From DASQFI01 sp035633215 (GTDB lineage Bacteria; Acidobacteriota; Vicinamibacteria; Vicinamibacterales; SCN-69-37): 64,000 nt of DNA. The translations under genes and the position numbers were made by a program. Each line of letters begins with the position of its first letter. Within the stretch, counting starts at the first letter, position 1. Below are positions 1 to 8,318 of this stretch, piece by piece. The DNA lies in the NCBI GenBank assembly GCA_035633215.1, contig DASQFI010000007.1, positions 124,001-188,000 on the forward strand. The letters run 5' to 3'. A model generated the notes under the pieces. That model did no database searches. It was not told where the DNA came from and saw only the letters and a list, made by a program, of their open reading frames with translations.

Positions 1-591
1 AACTTCGCCACGCTGTGGAAATTCGACGACACGGAGCTCGAGGTCCTCGCGTGTGACTTCAAGGCCGACCTGCGTCGATTCCTCGCCTGGATCGGGGCCA
101 GCGCGAAGGTGCGATCGCTCGAGGACGTGATCGCGTTCAACACGACTCATGCCGCCAGCGAGATGCCCTACTTCGGGCAGGAGCTGATGACGATGGCCGA
201 GCGGAAGGGTCCGGTCACGAGCAAGGCGTATCGCGCGGCGCTCGCCGCCAATCACCGGTTGACGCGGACGCTCGGCATCGATGCGGTCGTGAAGAAGCAC
301 CGGCTGGACGCGCTGGTGGCCCCGACCGGAGGCCCGCCCGCCCTGATCGATCTCGTCAATGGCGACGGAGGTACCTGGGCGGTCTCGAGCCCGGCGACGA
401 TCGCGGCGGTCGCAGGGTATCCGCACATCTCGGTGCCGATGGGGTACGCCCGGGGACTGCCGATGGGTATCTCATTTTTTGGCAGGGCCTGGAGTGAGCC
501 GACGCTGATCCGGCTGGCGTACGCCTACGAGCAGGCCACGACGCACCGACGTTCACCGACATTCGCGCCCACCGCGGACGTGACGCTGTAA
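1..591 (+). CDS. Amidase family protein, C-terminal part (5' end outside window)
   Basis: The open frame runs in from the left edge without a start codon and ends at TAA 589-591, so about 196 C-terminal residues are visible. The pattern of the last 100 residues is that of amidase-signature enzymes, which hydrolyse amide bonds: LDALVAPTGGPP, then a conserved Pro/Ala/Gly-rich stretch (AAVAGYPHISVPMGYARG) followed by LPMGISFFGRAWSE. The catalytic Ser-Ser-Lys region would lie upstream, outside the window, so activity cannot be judged. The next gene on the same strand starts 3 bases after the stop, which suggests a shared transcript with the amidohydrolase. Confidence 0.88.
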   Translation, partial: NFATLWKFDDTELEVLACDFKADLRRFLAWIGASAKVRSLEDVIAFNTTHAASEMPYFGQELMTMAERKGPVTSKAYRAALAANHRLTRTLGIDAVVKKHRLDALVAPTGGPPALIDLVNGDGGTWAVSSPATIAAVAGYPHISVPMGYARGLPMGISFFGRAWSEPTLIRLAYAYEQATTHRRSPTFAPTADVTL

Positions 592-594
592 ATC

Positions 595-2307
595 ATGCGC
601 ATGCGACACCTTTTGTTCGTCCTCATTCTGGTTCTTGGTCTCACGCCGGCATGCGGCCCATCCCCCGGGGACGGCCCGCCTGCGGACCTGATTGTCACGA
701 ACGGCCGGATCTTCCCGGCTGACGGCACGAGCGCGTTCTATGAGGCGCTGGCCGTGCGCGGCGACCGTATTGCGGCCGTGGGAACGGCGGCGGACGTCGA
801 TCGGCTGCGCGGACCAGGGACGCAGGTCATCGACGCACAGGGCGGCACCGTCGTGCCCGGCTTCAACGACCCGCACTTCCACATGTTTCTCGAGCTGGAG
901 TCGGGCCCGCTTCAACTGCTCGCCGAGACCACGCTGGAAGGGATCCAGAATTCAATCCGGGCGTACGGTGCCGCGAACGCCGCACCGTGGGTGCTCGGCC
1001 AGGGCTGGCTCTACAGCGCGTTTCCCGGCGCCATGCCGACGCGCGCCCAGCTCGACGCGCTCGTGCCCGATCGACCGGCCTTTCTGAGGAGTTACGACTA
1101 CCACACCGCGTGGGTGAACTCGAAAGCGCTCGCGCTTGCCGGCATTACGAAGACCACGCCTAATCCGGAAGACGGCATCATCGGCAAGGATCCCGCCACG
1201 GGCGAGCCGACCGGCATCCTGAAGGAGAACGCCCAGGGCTTGGTCATGAAGCTGCTGCCGCCGATCACCCTGCAGCAGCGTCGCGACGCGCTGGCGGCGC
1301 TCATCCCGAAGCTGCATCAAGCCGGGGTGACGAGCGTGCAGACGGCCGACAGCGGGCCCGATCACTTCGAGACGTACGAATGGGCCAGGAACGCCGGCGT
1401 CCTGCAGGTGCGCGTGTTCGCGTCGATTTCGCCGCGTCCGCTCTTCGATGCCGGTAAGGCGGCACCACTCGCCGACACCGACGTGGATCGCTTCGACCGC
1501 CTCCGAGATCGGTACAAGCCGGATGCGCTGTTCCGGATCGGCATCATCAAGCTCCTCGCCGACGGCGTCGTCGAGCCGTTCACAGCTGCCCTGCTCGCTC
1601 CGTATTCGGACCGCCCCGACACGACGGGTCTCCCTGCCTACCCGCCGCAGGAGCTCCAGCGGATTGTGGCGCTCCTCGATCGACGCGGCTGGCCGATGAT
1701 GATCCACTCGATTGGCGACGCCGCGGTCCGCATGTCTCTCGATGCCTTCGAGAACGCGGCGAAGGTCAATCCGCCGCCGGCACGCGGCCGGCGTCACCGC
1801 GTGGAGCACCTCGAGACCATCGACCCGTCCGACGTTCCGCGCTTCGGGTCACTCGGCGTCCTCGCGTCGATGCATCCGGAGGGCTGGACGGGTTCGCCGC
1901 TCCCGCAAAGCCTGCTGAGCGTCTGGGCACGTGGCCTTGGCCCGGTGCGGGCGGGCCGGTTCGGCTCATGGGCGCCGGTGACGCAGGCGGGCGGCCGCGT
2001 CCTCATCGGCAGCGACTGGCCGGCCGCGGAGTACGGCACCGTCGCCCGGTTGTACACGGTGGCGAGCCCTATCGCCGCCGGCGGGAATTCGGCGGCGCAG
2101 TTGTCCATGGCGGCCGCCGTCCAGGCGTACACGAGCGGACCCGCCTACGCGGCGTTCGAGGACGACCTCAAGGGCACGCTCACGCCCGGCAAGCTCGCCG
2201 ACATCGTCATTCTGTCGCGCGACATCTTCGCGCAGCCACTCCCGCCAGTGAAGGACGTCGGCGTCCGGATCACGATCTTCGGCGGCAAGGTCGTGTATCG
2301 GCAGTAA
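595..2307 (+). CDS. Amidohydrolase family 3 (YtcJ-like) lipoprotein
   Basis: 570 residues. The N-terminus is a lipoprotein signal (hydrophobic run ending LGLTPAC, Cys as lipidation site), so the enzyme is probably anchored in the cell envelope. The fold signature of amidohydrolase 3 follows: LIVTNGRIFPADG, the metal-binding PHFHMF in place of the common HxH, later MIHSIGDAAV and HRVEHLETI, and a late Asp in IGSDWPAAEYGT. The C-terminal TPGKLADIVILSRDIF strand is typical. Relatives hydrolyse cyclic or formyl amides; the substrate here is unknown. It follows the amidase gene by 3 bases and its stop codon touches the stop of the convergent TonB receptor with no gap. A second ATG six bases downstream is an equally possible start. 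Confidence 0.88.
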   Translation: MRMRHLLFVLILVLGLTPACGPSPGDGPPADLIVTNGRIFPADGTSAFYEALAVRGDRIAAVGTAADVDRLRGPGTQVIDAQGGTVVPGFNDPHFHMFLELESGPLQLLAETTLEGIQNSIRAYGAANAAPWVLGQGWLYSAFPGAMPTRAQLDALVPDRPAFLRSYDYHTAWVNSKALALAGITKTTPNPEDGIIGKDPATGEPTGILKENAQGLVMKLLPPITLQQRRDALAALIPKLHQAGVTSVQTADSGPDHFETYEWARNAGVLQVRVFASISPRPLFDAGKAAPLADTDVDRFDRLRDRYKPDALFRIGIIKLLADGVVEPFTAALLAPYSDRPDTTGLPAYPPQELQRIVALLDRRGWPMMIHSIGDAAVRMSLDAFENAAKVNPPPARGRRHRVEHLETIDPSDVPRFGSLGVLASMHPEGWTGSPLPQSLLSVWARGLGPVRAGRFGSWAPVTQAGGRVLIGSDWPAAEYGTVARLYTVASPIAAGGNSAAQLSMAAAVQAYTSGPAYAAFEDDLKGTLTPGKLADIVILSRDIFAQPLPPVKDVGVRITIFGGKVVYRQ

Positions 2308-5079
2308 TCAGAACTCGAATCGCACGCCGAGCATCGCGCGACGCGGCGCCAGCACCGACAACGTCTGGCCGAAGTCGGCGCCGGCTTCCGAGCTGTTGTT
2401 GCGAACGGTCAGCGCCGTGTCGCTGTTGAAGAGATTGAAGACATCGAAGGACAGGCGGAGGCGACGGCCGCCGCCCACGTCGACGTCCTTGTTCACGCGC
2501 ACTTGCAGATCGTTCACGGCGGGAAGCCGGTACGCGCCTCGCGGCTCGGCCAGCACCGCGCGCACGCCCTGAGGCAAATCGAGCGCGTTGATGACCCGCC
2601 CATACGGCCGGCCCGATTCGACGGAATAGCGGACGGCGAACTGCAGACCGTAGGGCGCCTGATAGGTCGCCGCCAGCTTGACGCCGTGCGTGCTGTCGGT
2701 CGGCAGCGGGCCGTACGCGTTCGTCAGGTCGTTCGGATCGCGGCCGAAGTTCTTGCCGTTGCCAAACGTGCTGAAGTCGTGTGCGTTCACGCCGAGCTCG
2801 CCGCTCGCGAACCCCCGCGCGCGCTGCCAGACGTACGATCCGTGGAGCTGCCACCCTTCTGACCACCGCTTGTACGACTGAAACACGACAGCGTGGTAGC
2901 TCTGCCTCAGATCCGGACGATTGGTCAGGAGGAAATGGCTATGAGACGCAGGGTCGAGCGCCAACAGGGTCAACGTCTGGGCTCGACCCGCGAACTCGTC
3001 GACGAACGGGACTTCCACGTACGATCCGCCGACGTCCTGCTGGCGAATCACGTCCCGCTCCCGCTTATAGACGAACGTGACGTCGACGCCAAAGTCCGGG
3101 AGAATCTGGCGCTCGAGACCGATCGAGAACTGATCGGTGTACTGGTTCTTGAGGTCGGCGTCGACGCTCATGTCCTGCCCCGACGCGACCGAATACGACG
3201 GAAGGTCGTACTGCCCGGTCACCGGGTTGAACTCGTATCCATCGAACGACGTGTTGCCAGGGCTGACCGCCGAGAACATGTTCGTATTGAGCTTGCCGTA
3301 GTACCGCCCGTAGCTGGCCTTCGCGATGGTCCTGGCCGACGGGTCCAGCCGCGCAGCCACGCCGATGCGCGGCGACACATTCGTAAAGCCGATGAGATCG
3401 CTGACGCCGGGAAAGGTCGCGCCCGTCGGCTCGAGGCTCGTGTAGTTGAACTGGGCAATCGCCGGAATGTCGGCCGTCGTGCGATCGACCCGCACGCCGA
3501 GATTGAGCGTCACGTGACCGCTCGCGGACCAGTCGTCCTGGACGAAGCCGCCGAAGACCCGCATTCGTCCGCCGGCGCCGGACGGTTCGTGGCGTTCGAG
3601 CAGGAACGGACCGTCGAAGTCGTAGTAGAACACGTTCTGCAGGTACGCGTCGTTCGTGATGGCGGTCGCGAAGCTCGTCTGCACGCCGGCCTTGAACGTA
3701 TGCGCACCGCCGAGGAACTGGGGAACGCTGCGCACGATGGTCGCATCCACGGACGACTTGTTCTCGCGCTCGCGCCAGGTGTAGCCGGCGTTGTCCCGGC
3801 TCGTCCCATCCGCGAAGTCGAACCGTCCGGGCGTCACCAGGTCGCCTGAGTACGGATCGAGCCGATCGCGGATGTAGATGCCGCCTCCCTTCAGCTCGAA
3901 AAGCCCGGCGGATCCCACCTGTCTCAGCCACCGGCCGACGATGACCGGGTTGTGCCCGTGTTCGACGAGGATGGTTTCCGGCGGCGCCGTCCGGCTCGCG
4001 GCGTTCGGCGACGAGAAGCTGTTGTCGTTGAAGAGGATCTCCACGAGGTCGCCGGAGGGAAGCGCGGCATTCGCCTTGACGAACGGCCTGACCCGCCGCA
4101 CGGCCGGCGCCAGGGCCGGGTCCACCCCGACGTCGGACTCCCGGATCCGATTCACCTGCAGAATCCCGTTCACCCAGAGCCGATCCTTGCGCACCGGTCC
4201 GCCCCACTGCGCCGTGAAGTCTCGCCGGTAGTCGATCTTGAACGGAAACTCCTCGCTCGGCGTGTTGTTCCCGACCAGACTGCCGTCGACGACGAAGTAG
4301 CTGGCAATGCCCTTCCAGTGGTTGCTGCCGGACCTGGTGATGATGTTCACGACGCCGCCCTGGAAGCCGAAGTACTCGGCTGGCGCGCCGATCGATCGCA
4401 CCTCGACTTCCTGCATGATGTCGAAGTTCGGAAAGTCCCAGGGCGATCCGAACGACGGCGCCGAGATGTCGACGCCGTGGTACTGATACGAGTTCTGATC
4501 GGCGCTCGAGCCGAAGATGTTGAAGACGGCGACGTTCGGTGACTGGTCCGTTTTGACGCCCGGCGCGAAGGTGATCGTGTCGAAGTACGAGAAGCGTGGC
4601 GTCGGGACGTTCTCGATGAGCTGCCGGTTGAAGACGGTGCTCGAGCCGGCGTGTGCGGCATCGACGACCGACCGTTCTCCGGCGACCGTGACCGCTTCGC
4701 TCACGGACCCGACGGCGAGCACGACGTCGTGCTCGATCGCCCGGCCGACCTCCACGCGCGCGTCGGGATAGTGCGCCGTCTTGAAGCCCTGCAGGGAAAA
4801 CGTCAGCGTGTACAAACCGACCGGCAGCGACTCGAACTGATAGACACCCTGCGGGTTGGTCGCGCTCGTCGGCCCGTTACCGATCAGGCTGGGGCCGGCA
4901 GCCTGGACCGTGACACCCGGCAGCAAGCTGCCCTGTTGATCCCGCACGACGCCGCGAATTCCGCCTGTGGAGACCTGCGCGGAGGTTGGGCTCGCAGTGA
5001 GGAGAACAGCTAGGAACGCGACGAGCACGAGGATGAGCGTGACCGAGGATCGAGACCTGGCGCGCCTAAGGGTAGCCAT
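2308..5079 (-). CDS. TonB-dependent receptor with N-terminal carboxypeptidase-regulatory domain
   Basis: 923 residues. A signal peptide (about 1-35, ending TSAQ) is followed by a carboxypeptidase-regulatory-like beta domain (about 38-115, GGIRGVVRDQQGSLLPGVTV to DVVLAVGSVSEAVTV). Then come a plug domain with the GGVVNIITRSGSN motif near residue 245 and a large beta-barrel ending in the outer-membrane aromatic C-terminus GVRFEF. This architecture (OmpA-related/SusC-like 'CarboxypepD_reg + plug') is abundant in Acidobacteriota and serves TonB-driven uptake of large or oligomeric substrates; the ligand cannot be told. No partner SusD-like gene is adjacent. The gene stands alone, convergent with the amidohydrolase. 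Confidence 0.9.
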   Translation of the reverse strand: MATLRRARSRSSVTLILVLVAFLAVLLTASPTSAQVSTGGIRGVVRDQQGSLLPGVTVQAAGPSLIGNGPTSATNPQGVYQFESLPVGLYTLTFSLQGFKTAHYPDARVEVGRAIEHDVVLAVGSVSEAVTVAGERSVVDAAHAGSSTVFNRQLIENVPTPRFSYFDTITFAPGVKTDQSPNVAVFNIFGSSADQNSYQYHGVDISAPSFGSPWDFPNFDIMQEVEVRSIGAPAEYFGFQGGVVNIITRSGSNHWKGIASYFVVDGSLVGNNTPSEEFPFKIDYRRDFTAQWGGPVRKDRLWVNGILQVNRIRESDVGVDPALAPAVRRVRPFVKANAALPSGDLVEILFNDNSFSSPNAASRTAPPETILVEHGHNPVIVGRWLRQVGSAGLFELKGGGIYIRDRLDPYSGDLVTPGRFDFADGTSRDNAGYTWRERENKSSVDATIVRSVPQFLGGAHTFKAGVQTSFATAITNDAYLQNVFYYDFDGPFLLERHEPSGAGGRMRVFGGFVQDDWSASGHVTLNLGVRVDRTTADIPAIAQFNYTSLEPTGATFPGVSDLIGFTNVSPRIGVAARLDPSARTIAKASYGRYYGKLNTNMFSAVSPGNTSFDGYEFNPVTGQYDLPSYSVASGQDMSVDADLKNQYTDQFSIGLERQILPDFGVDVTFVYKRERDVIRQQDVGGSYVEVPFVDEFAGRAQTLTLLALDPASHSHFLLTNRPDLRQSYHAVVFQSYKRWSEGWQLHGSYVWQRARGFASGELGVNAHDFSTFGNGKNFGRDPNDLTNAYGPLPTDSTHGVKLAATYQAPYGLQFAVRYSVESGRPYGRVINALDLPQGVRAVLAEPRGAYRLPAVNDLQVRVNKDVDVGGGRRLRLSFDVFNLFNSDTALTVRNNSSEAGADFGQTLSVLAPRRAMLGVRFEF

Positions 5080-5093
5080 GCTGGGGTAGGAGC

Positions 5094-5099
5094 ATTATA
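5094..5099 (-). promoter_or_regulatory. -10 box (TATAAT) of the TonB receptor gene
   Basis: On the minus strand TATAAT lies 14 bases before the ATG at 5079, which would give a very short 5' leader; no Shine-Dalgarno is visible in that gap. No good -35 hexamer is seen 16-18 bases upstream. The box is exact in an otherwise GC-rich region, which is the only support. Confidence 0.4.
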
Positions 5100-5148
5100 A
5101 GTTGGCGGATTCGATGCCCGCGGACCGGTTGAGATCGGCTTTCTCACA

Positions 5149-5496
5149 ATGACTGTACCGGTCACGCTGTATTTTGCACTCTGCGAAAGCTCGGCGTTGC
5201 GGGCATCGCTCGGTAAGCGAGTGCTTGGCCTGGTCGTGTCCAGCGAAACCGGAGAGCGGCTCTCGTTCGGATCCGCGCTTCTTCGAAATGCGATCAAGTT
5301 CGTGCCTTGGGAATTCGGTCACATGGTGGCCCAGCAGGCGGCCTTTTCGGGCGAAGGAGGCCCGCGACACGGGCGGCATCCGCTGTGGATTCGAGGAACC
5401 ACTCACGGCCTCAGTTGGTATTGCGAGCGCGACGGCGAAGCGATTGCGGCGCTAGGCGATCTCAGTTCAGTCGGCAATCGCGGAACAGCCGGCTGA
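5149..5496 (+). pseudogene. RDD-family membrane protein fragment
   Basis: 115 codons from an ATG at 5149; the frame is open upstream to a TAA at 5098-5100. The part LYFALCESSALRASLGKRVLGLVV followed by RLSFGSALLRNAIKFVP matches the core of RDD-family proteins (the '(T/S)LGKR(L/V)LGL' and 'R(N)' signature). The first transmembrane helix is missing. After about residue 65 the sequence turns into a non-membrane tail that does not resemble the family. This looks like a decayed remnant of a larger gene rather than a working protein. It is divergent from the TonB receptor and would share its upstream region. Confidence 0.5.
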
Positions 5497-5545
5497 CAAT
5501 CCGCCGCAGCTGAGCAGCTCGTTTTCGACCGACAGGAGGACGCGC

Positions 5546-6058
5546 GTGCTTGGCATCCGCCCCGAGAGACATGAAGACGCCTTCGGGATTCGACACGTCA
5601 ACGAGCTGGCGTTCGGGCAACCGGCGGAGGCTGACCTCGTCGAGAGACTGCGTCAGGCCTGCAGTGACTCGCTGTCATTGGTGGCTGCCGATGACGTCGT
5701 GGTGGGTCACATCCTCTTCACGCCGGTGGTCGTCGAGAGCGCAGCGCGACGAGTTCTCGGGATGGGATTGGCCCCGATGGCCGTGCTTCCGGATCGCCAA
5801 CGGCAGGGCATCGGATCGCAACTTGTCAGACGAGGTCTCGACATCCTCCGCGAGCGCAGCTGTCCTTTCGTGGTGGTCGTCGGACATCCCGCGTACTATC
5901 CGCGGTTCGGGTTCGAGCGCGCCTCAACGCACGGCCTCTCGAGCCAATGGGAGGGGGTGGCTGATGAGGCGTTCATGGTCCTGGTTCTGGACGTGCAGGG
6001 CATGGCGGGCGTCACAGGCGTGGCAAGGTACAGAGAGGAATTCAACGAGGTCGTGTAG
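5546..6058 (+). CDS. GNAT family N-acetyltransferase (YhbS-like)
   Basis: 170 residues from a GTG at 5546 with a strong AGGAGG at 5534-5539, which fixes the start. The GNAT fold is clear: VVGHILFTPV (beta4), then LAPMAVLPDRQRQGIGSQLVRRGL, which carries the acetyl-CoA pyrophosphate-binding R/Q-x-x-G-x-G/A loop. FVVVVGHPAYYPRFGFERA is the hallmark of the YhbS subgroup. Such enzymes move an acetyl group from acetyl-CoA to an amine of a small molecule or protein; the substrate is not predictable. It is a single gene with no obvious operon partner. Confidence 0.88.
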   Translation: MLGIRPERHEDAFGIRHVNELAFGQPAEADLVERLRQACSDSLSLVAADDVVVGHILFTPVVVESAARRVLGMGLAPMAVLPDRQRQGIGSQLVRRGLDILRERSCPFVVVVGHPAYYPRFGFERASTHGLSSQWEGVADEAFMVLVLDVQGMAGVTGVARYREEFNEVV

Positions 6059-6097
6059 CCTGCGCGGCCCCGCCTGTACCGAATGTGACGTCGCCGT

Positions 6098-6150
6098 ACC
6101 AATGCGAGCGAGCTGCACGAACGAGCCCACGCGAGCGGCGCGGGGCATGC
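6098..6150. repeat. Degenerate copy of the tRNA-Gly-associated repeat
   Basis: The segment contains acgaacgagcccacgcgagc followed by ggcgcggggc, a close match to the middle of the tandem repeat units at 7637-7739 and 7747-7853. It lies between the GNAT gene and the next small gene and is probably an old single copy of the same dispersed element. Confidence 0.4.
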
Positions 6151-6213
6151 GCGACTTGTCGAGAGACGCCGCCCAAATCAAGTATAGTTCCTGCCGATCA
6201 CTGGAGGTCTGGC

Positions 6214-6486
6214 ATGTACATCGTCGTGGAGCATACGATCACGGATCCGGCAAAATTCTGGACTGGCGCTCAGCAGGGGCTTCCGTCACTGCCTGCGCAC
6301 TTGAAACTGCATCACTGTTTTCCAGCGCCAGACGGCAATCGCGCCGTCTGCGTGTGGGAAGCGAATTCCGTTCGTGAGGTCGAACAGTACTTCGACGACA
6401 GCGGGCTCGCCAAAGTCAGTCGGAACGACTTCTACGGAGTCGAGAACAAAGAAGGAGTCGCGCTCCCGTCCAGCCAGGCCGCGTGA
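6214..6486 (+). CDS. Small hypothetical protein (90 residues)
   Basis: The ATG at 6214 follows GGAGG (6203-6207), which favours this start over upstream in-frame codons. The product starts MYIVVEHTITDPAKFW and has the size and pattern of a dimeric alpha/beta-barrel (ferredoxin-like) stand-alone domain: a short first strand, a helix around FWTGAQQGL, strands LKLHHCF and RAVCVWEA, and a helix VREVEQYFDD. Similar small proteins are often stress-related or of unknown role. There is no signal peptide, so it is cytosolic. No function is assigned. Confidence 0.7.
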   Translation: MYIVVEHTITDPAKFWTGAQQGLPSLPAHLKLHHCFPAPDGNRAVCVWEANSVREVEQYFDDSGLAKVSRNDFYGVENKEGVALPSSQAA

Positions 6487-6717
6487 TGCGGACGCGCAGA
6501 AGGGCCGGCGGGCGCGTCGCCGCTCGCCTTGCCCTCTAGTTCCGCTAGATGCTCCCGGTCGCGCACAACACGGACGAACCATGCCTCCAGCGAACCGCCC
6601 GCAGCATCAAGCGGGACTCTCCCGCACCGCCTCACCGCTCATCAGCAACCGAGAAGCAACGATCCGCCTTTCGGAGCCCGCTACGCCGCAAGACATTGAA
6701 GATTTACTAGGAGAGCT

Positions 6718-6791
6718 TGGAGGCGCCGCCCGGAATCGAACCGGGGATGGAGGTTTTGCAGACCTCTGCCTTACCGCTTGGCGACGGCGCC
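6718..6791 (-). tRNA. tRNA-Cys (anticodon GCA)
   Basis: On the minus strand a full cloverleaf can be drawn. The acceptor stem is GGCGCCG paired with CGGCGCC, the anticodon loop is CTGCAAAAC with anticodon GCA, and the T-arm contains GGTTCGATTCC. The discriminator base is U, as usual for tRNA-Cys, and the 3' CCA is encoded. Length is 74 nt. Confidence 0.95.
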
Positions 6792-6930
6792 GTCTGTCGT
6801 CCGTGACCGCGCATGGCCGAGCCACGCACACGACCGAGACCGTTCAGTTTATACCAGTGCCCGTTGACAACCGGGCCGTCCGCGACGTCCAATCGGAGAT
6901 TCGCACCCCGACACATCTCAGGAGGATCCC

Positions 6931-7407
6931 GTGAAGCACCTCGTCACGAGCATTGCCGTCGTCAGCCTCGTCGCGCTTTCGGGCTCGAACATCGGCGTCA
7001 GCGCGCAGGCGCCGCCGGACCGCGCCGCCGTTGAAAAGGCGATCATGGCCAACGAAATGAAGATCAACGACGCGTTCATGAAGAAAGACATTGCCACGCT
7101 GAAAACCCTGATCGCCGACGATGGCGTGGGCGTCGACATGATGGGCGCGTCGCCGGTGGCAGAGATGTACAAGCAGCTGCCGACGATGGACATGAAAATC
7201 AGCGAGTCGAGCCTGACCGGCTTCAAGTACATCTGGATCGACGCCAACACCGTCGTGGTCACCTACACCTGGACCGGCAAGGGCACGATGATGGGACAGC
7301 CCGTCCCGAGTCCGGCGTACGGCTCAACCGTGTGGACCAAGCGCGGCAATGCCTGGCGCGCGGTGTTCCATCAGGAAACCGTCGCGATGCCGGCGCCGAA
7401 GAAGTAG
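6931..7407 (+). CDS. Secreted DUF4440/SnoaL-like (NTF2 fold) protein
   Basis: 158 residues from a GTG at 6931 with AGGAGG at 6920-6925. The signal peptide is residues 1-24 (cleavage after VSAQA). The rest fits the DUF4440/SnoaL-like family: a first helix AAVEKAIMANEMKINDAFMKKDIATLKTLIADDGVGVD, then strands including MKISESSLTGFKYIWIDANTVVVTYTWT and AWRAVFHQETVAMP. These NTF2-fold domains bind small molecules or act as enzymes; no catalytic set is obvious here, and the role is unknown. A second, lipid-anchored member of the same family lies at 10796-11299. Confidence 0.8.
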   Translation: MKHLVTSIAVVSLVALSGSNIGVSAQAPPDRAAVEKAIMANEMKINDAFMKKDIATLKTLIADDGVGVDMMGASPVAEMYKQLPTMDMKISESSLTGFKYIWIDANTVVVTYTWTGKGTMMGQPVPSPAYGSTVWTKRGNAWRAVFHQETVAMPAPKK

Positions 7408-7433
7408 CGAGTCGAGATTGCGGAGGATTATGA

Positions 7434-7461
7434 GCGGGCCGCGGCGGACCTCGCGGCCCGC
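7434..7461 (+). terminator. GC-rich hairpin after the DUF4440-like gene
   Basis: A perfect 10-bp stem (gcgggccgcg / cgcggcccgc) with an 8-nt loop sits 27 bases after the stop codon. There is no T-run, so intrinsic termination is uncertain; it may protect the mRNA 3' end. Confidence 0.45.
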
Positions 7462-7636
7462 ACTCCGGCTGTCGGCCTGCCCATTCCTTCGCTCAGCACA
7501 CGCACGGGCACCGGAACAAACTGGGTGTTGAAGAGGTCGAAAGACTGATGAATGGTGCGCGCGAAGCGGCCGCGGGCGTCAGAAACCGCGGCGCGGAGCG
7601 CGCCAACGGGGCGCAGGGGCCCTGCCGATCAGAACT

Positions 7637-7739
7637 GACGGAGGCGAGTGAGCGTGCGAACGAGCCCACGCGAACGGAGCGGGCGCAGGGGCCCCGCGAG
7701 TGAGCGTGTAAGGGGTCTGGGGACGAAGCCCGATCAATC
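7637..7739. repeat. Tandem repeat unit 1 beside tRNA-Gly
   Basis: A unit of about 103 bases beginning tgacggaggcgagtgagcg and ending at gatcaat. It is nearly identical to the unit at 7747-7853, with a few substitutions and 1-2 base indels. A partial third copy (gcgcaggggccctgccgatc) precedes it at about 7597-7636. The stretch between the DUF4440 gene and tRNA-Gly holds nothing else recognisable. Confidence 0.85.
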
Positions 7740-7746
7740 TAGATCT

Positions 7747-7853
7747 GACAGAGGCGAGTGAGCGTGCGAACGAGCCCACGCGAACGGAGCGGGGCGCAGG
7801 GGCCCCCGCGAGTGAGCGTGTAAGGGGTCCGGGGACGAAGTCCCCGGATCAAT
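7747..7853. repeat. Tandem repeat unit 2 beside tRNA-Gly
   Basis: Second near-identical unit of about 107 bases, ending 3 bases before the encoded CCA end of tRNA-Gly. It contains its own small hairpin, ggggacgaagtcccc. The repeats lie immediately downstream of the tRNA (which reads on the minus strand), a usual place for inserted repeat elements. Confidence 0.85.
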
Positions 7854-7855
7854 TT

Positions 7856-7930
7856 TGGAGCGGGAAACGGGATTCGAACCCGCGACTTCGACCTTGGCAA
7901 GGTCGCACTCTACCACTGAGTTATTCCCGC
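7856..7930 (-). tRNA. tRNA-Gly (anticodon GCC)
   Basis: The minus strand reads GCGGGAATAACTCAGTGG onward. The acceptor stem GCGGGAA pairs with TTCCCGC, the anticodon stem-loop is GACCTTGCCAAGGTC with anticodon GCC, and the T-loop is GGTTCGAATCC. The discriminator is U and CCA is encoded. It closely resembles the well-known bacterial tRNA-Gly(GCC). Length is 75 nt. Confidence 0.97.
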
Positions 7931-7988
7931 CCTCGTCAGACTTCCGAGTGTACACAAGGACCGCCTGAGCCGGCAATAAGCCGCTACA

Positions 7989-8288
7989 ATTGGCTACACG
8001 CCGACGCGAACGACACGGTCCCACTGGGCGCTGCTCGGAGCGGCGAGCCTGGCCCTCGTGAGCGCCATCTGCATCGTCGAGCGATCCATGCCGGCGGGCG
8101 CACCCGGCGAGTCATCGATCGTCCGGGACGGACGGCCCTCGACCGTCCCGGGCCCGACTCCGCCGCCGCAACAGATGCAGAGGCCACGTCCGCCCGGTGC
8201 GCCTCTTCGGCCGCTTCTCGATCCCCCGCTGCCGGACGTCCGACCGATGATCCTCTACACGTCGCCGGGGCTCGGACAGAGCCGTTGA
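7989..8288 (+). CDS. Possible small Pro-rich secreted protein
   Basis: Doubtful gene. The frame is open from a TAA at 7977 to TGA at 8286-8288. It would encode a hydrophobic segment HWALLGAASLALVSAICIVE, like a signal peptide, followed by a tail rich in Pro, Gly and Arg (GPTPPPQQMQRPRPPG). No ATG is available at the front; ATT 7989 or GTG 8058 would be needed, and the GTG would cut off most of the hydrophobic part. No homology is recognised. This is the only coding candidate in the 388 bases between tRNA-Gly and the S9 peptidase. Confidence 0.3.
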   Translation: MGYTPTRTTRSHWALLGAASLALVSAICIVERSMPAGAPGESSIVRDGRPSTVPGPTPPPQQMQRPRPPGAPLRPLLDPPLPDVRPMILYTSPGLGQSR

Positions 8289-8318
8289 CAGGTCGCACCT
8301 GCCGTTCATGGCGCACTC

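Noticed and set aside
2893..3849. Plus-strand open frame inside the TonB receptor gene
   Set aside because: Antisense to the barrel region, with repetitive Arg/Val/Asp composition and no ribosome site.
6156..6188. Promoter (TTGTCG ... TATAGT) for the small protein at 6214
   Set aside because: The spacer would be 21 bases and both hexamers are weak.
6487..6717. Coding remnant between the small protein and tRNA-Cys
   Set aside because: A minus-strand frame with a plausible helix (EAWFVRVVRDREHLAELEGK) exists but is too short and has no start context; nothing could be supported.
7597..7853. CRISPR array
   Set aside because: There are only two to three long units of about 105 bases in direct tandem with almost no spacer, and no cas genes nearby.
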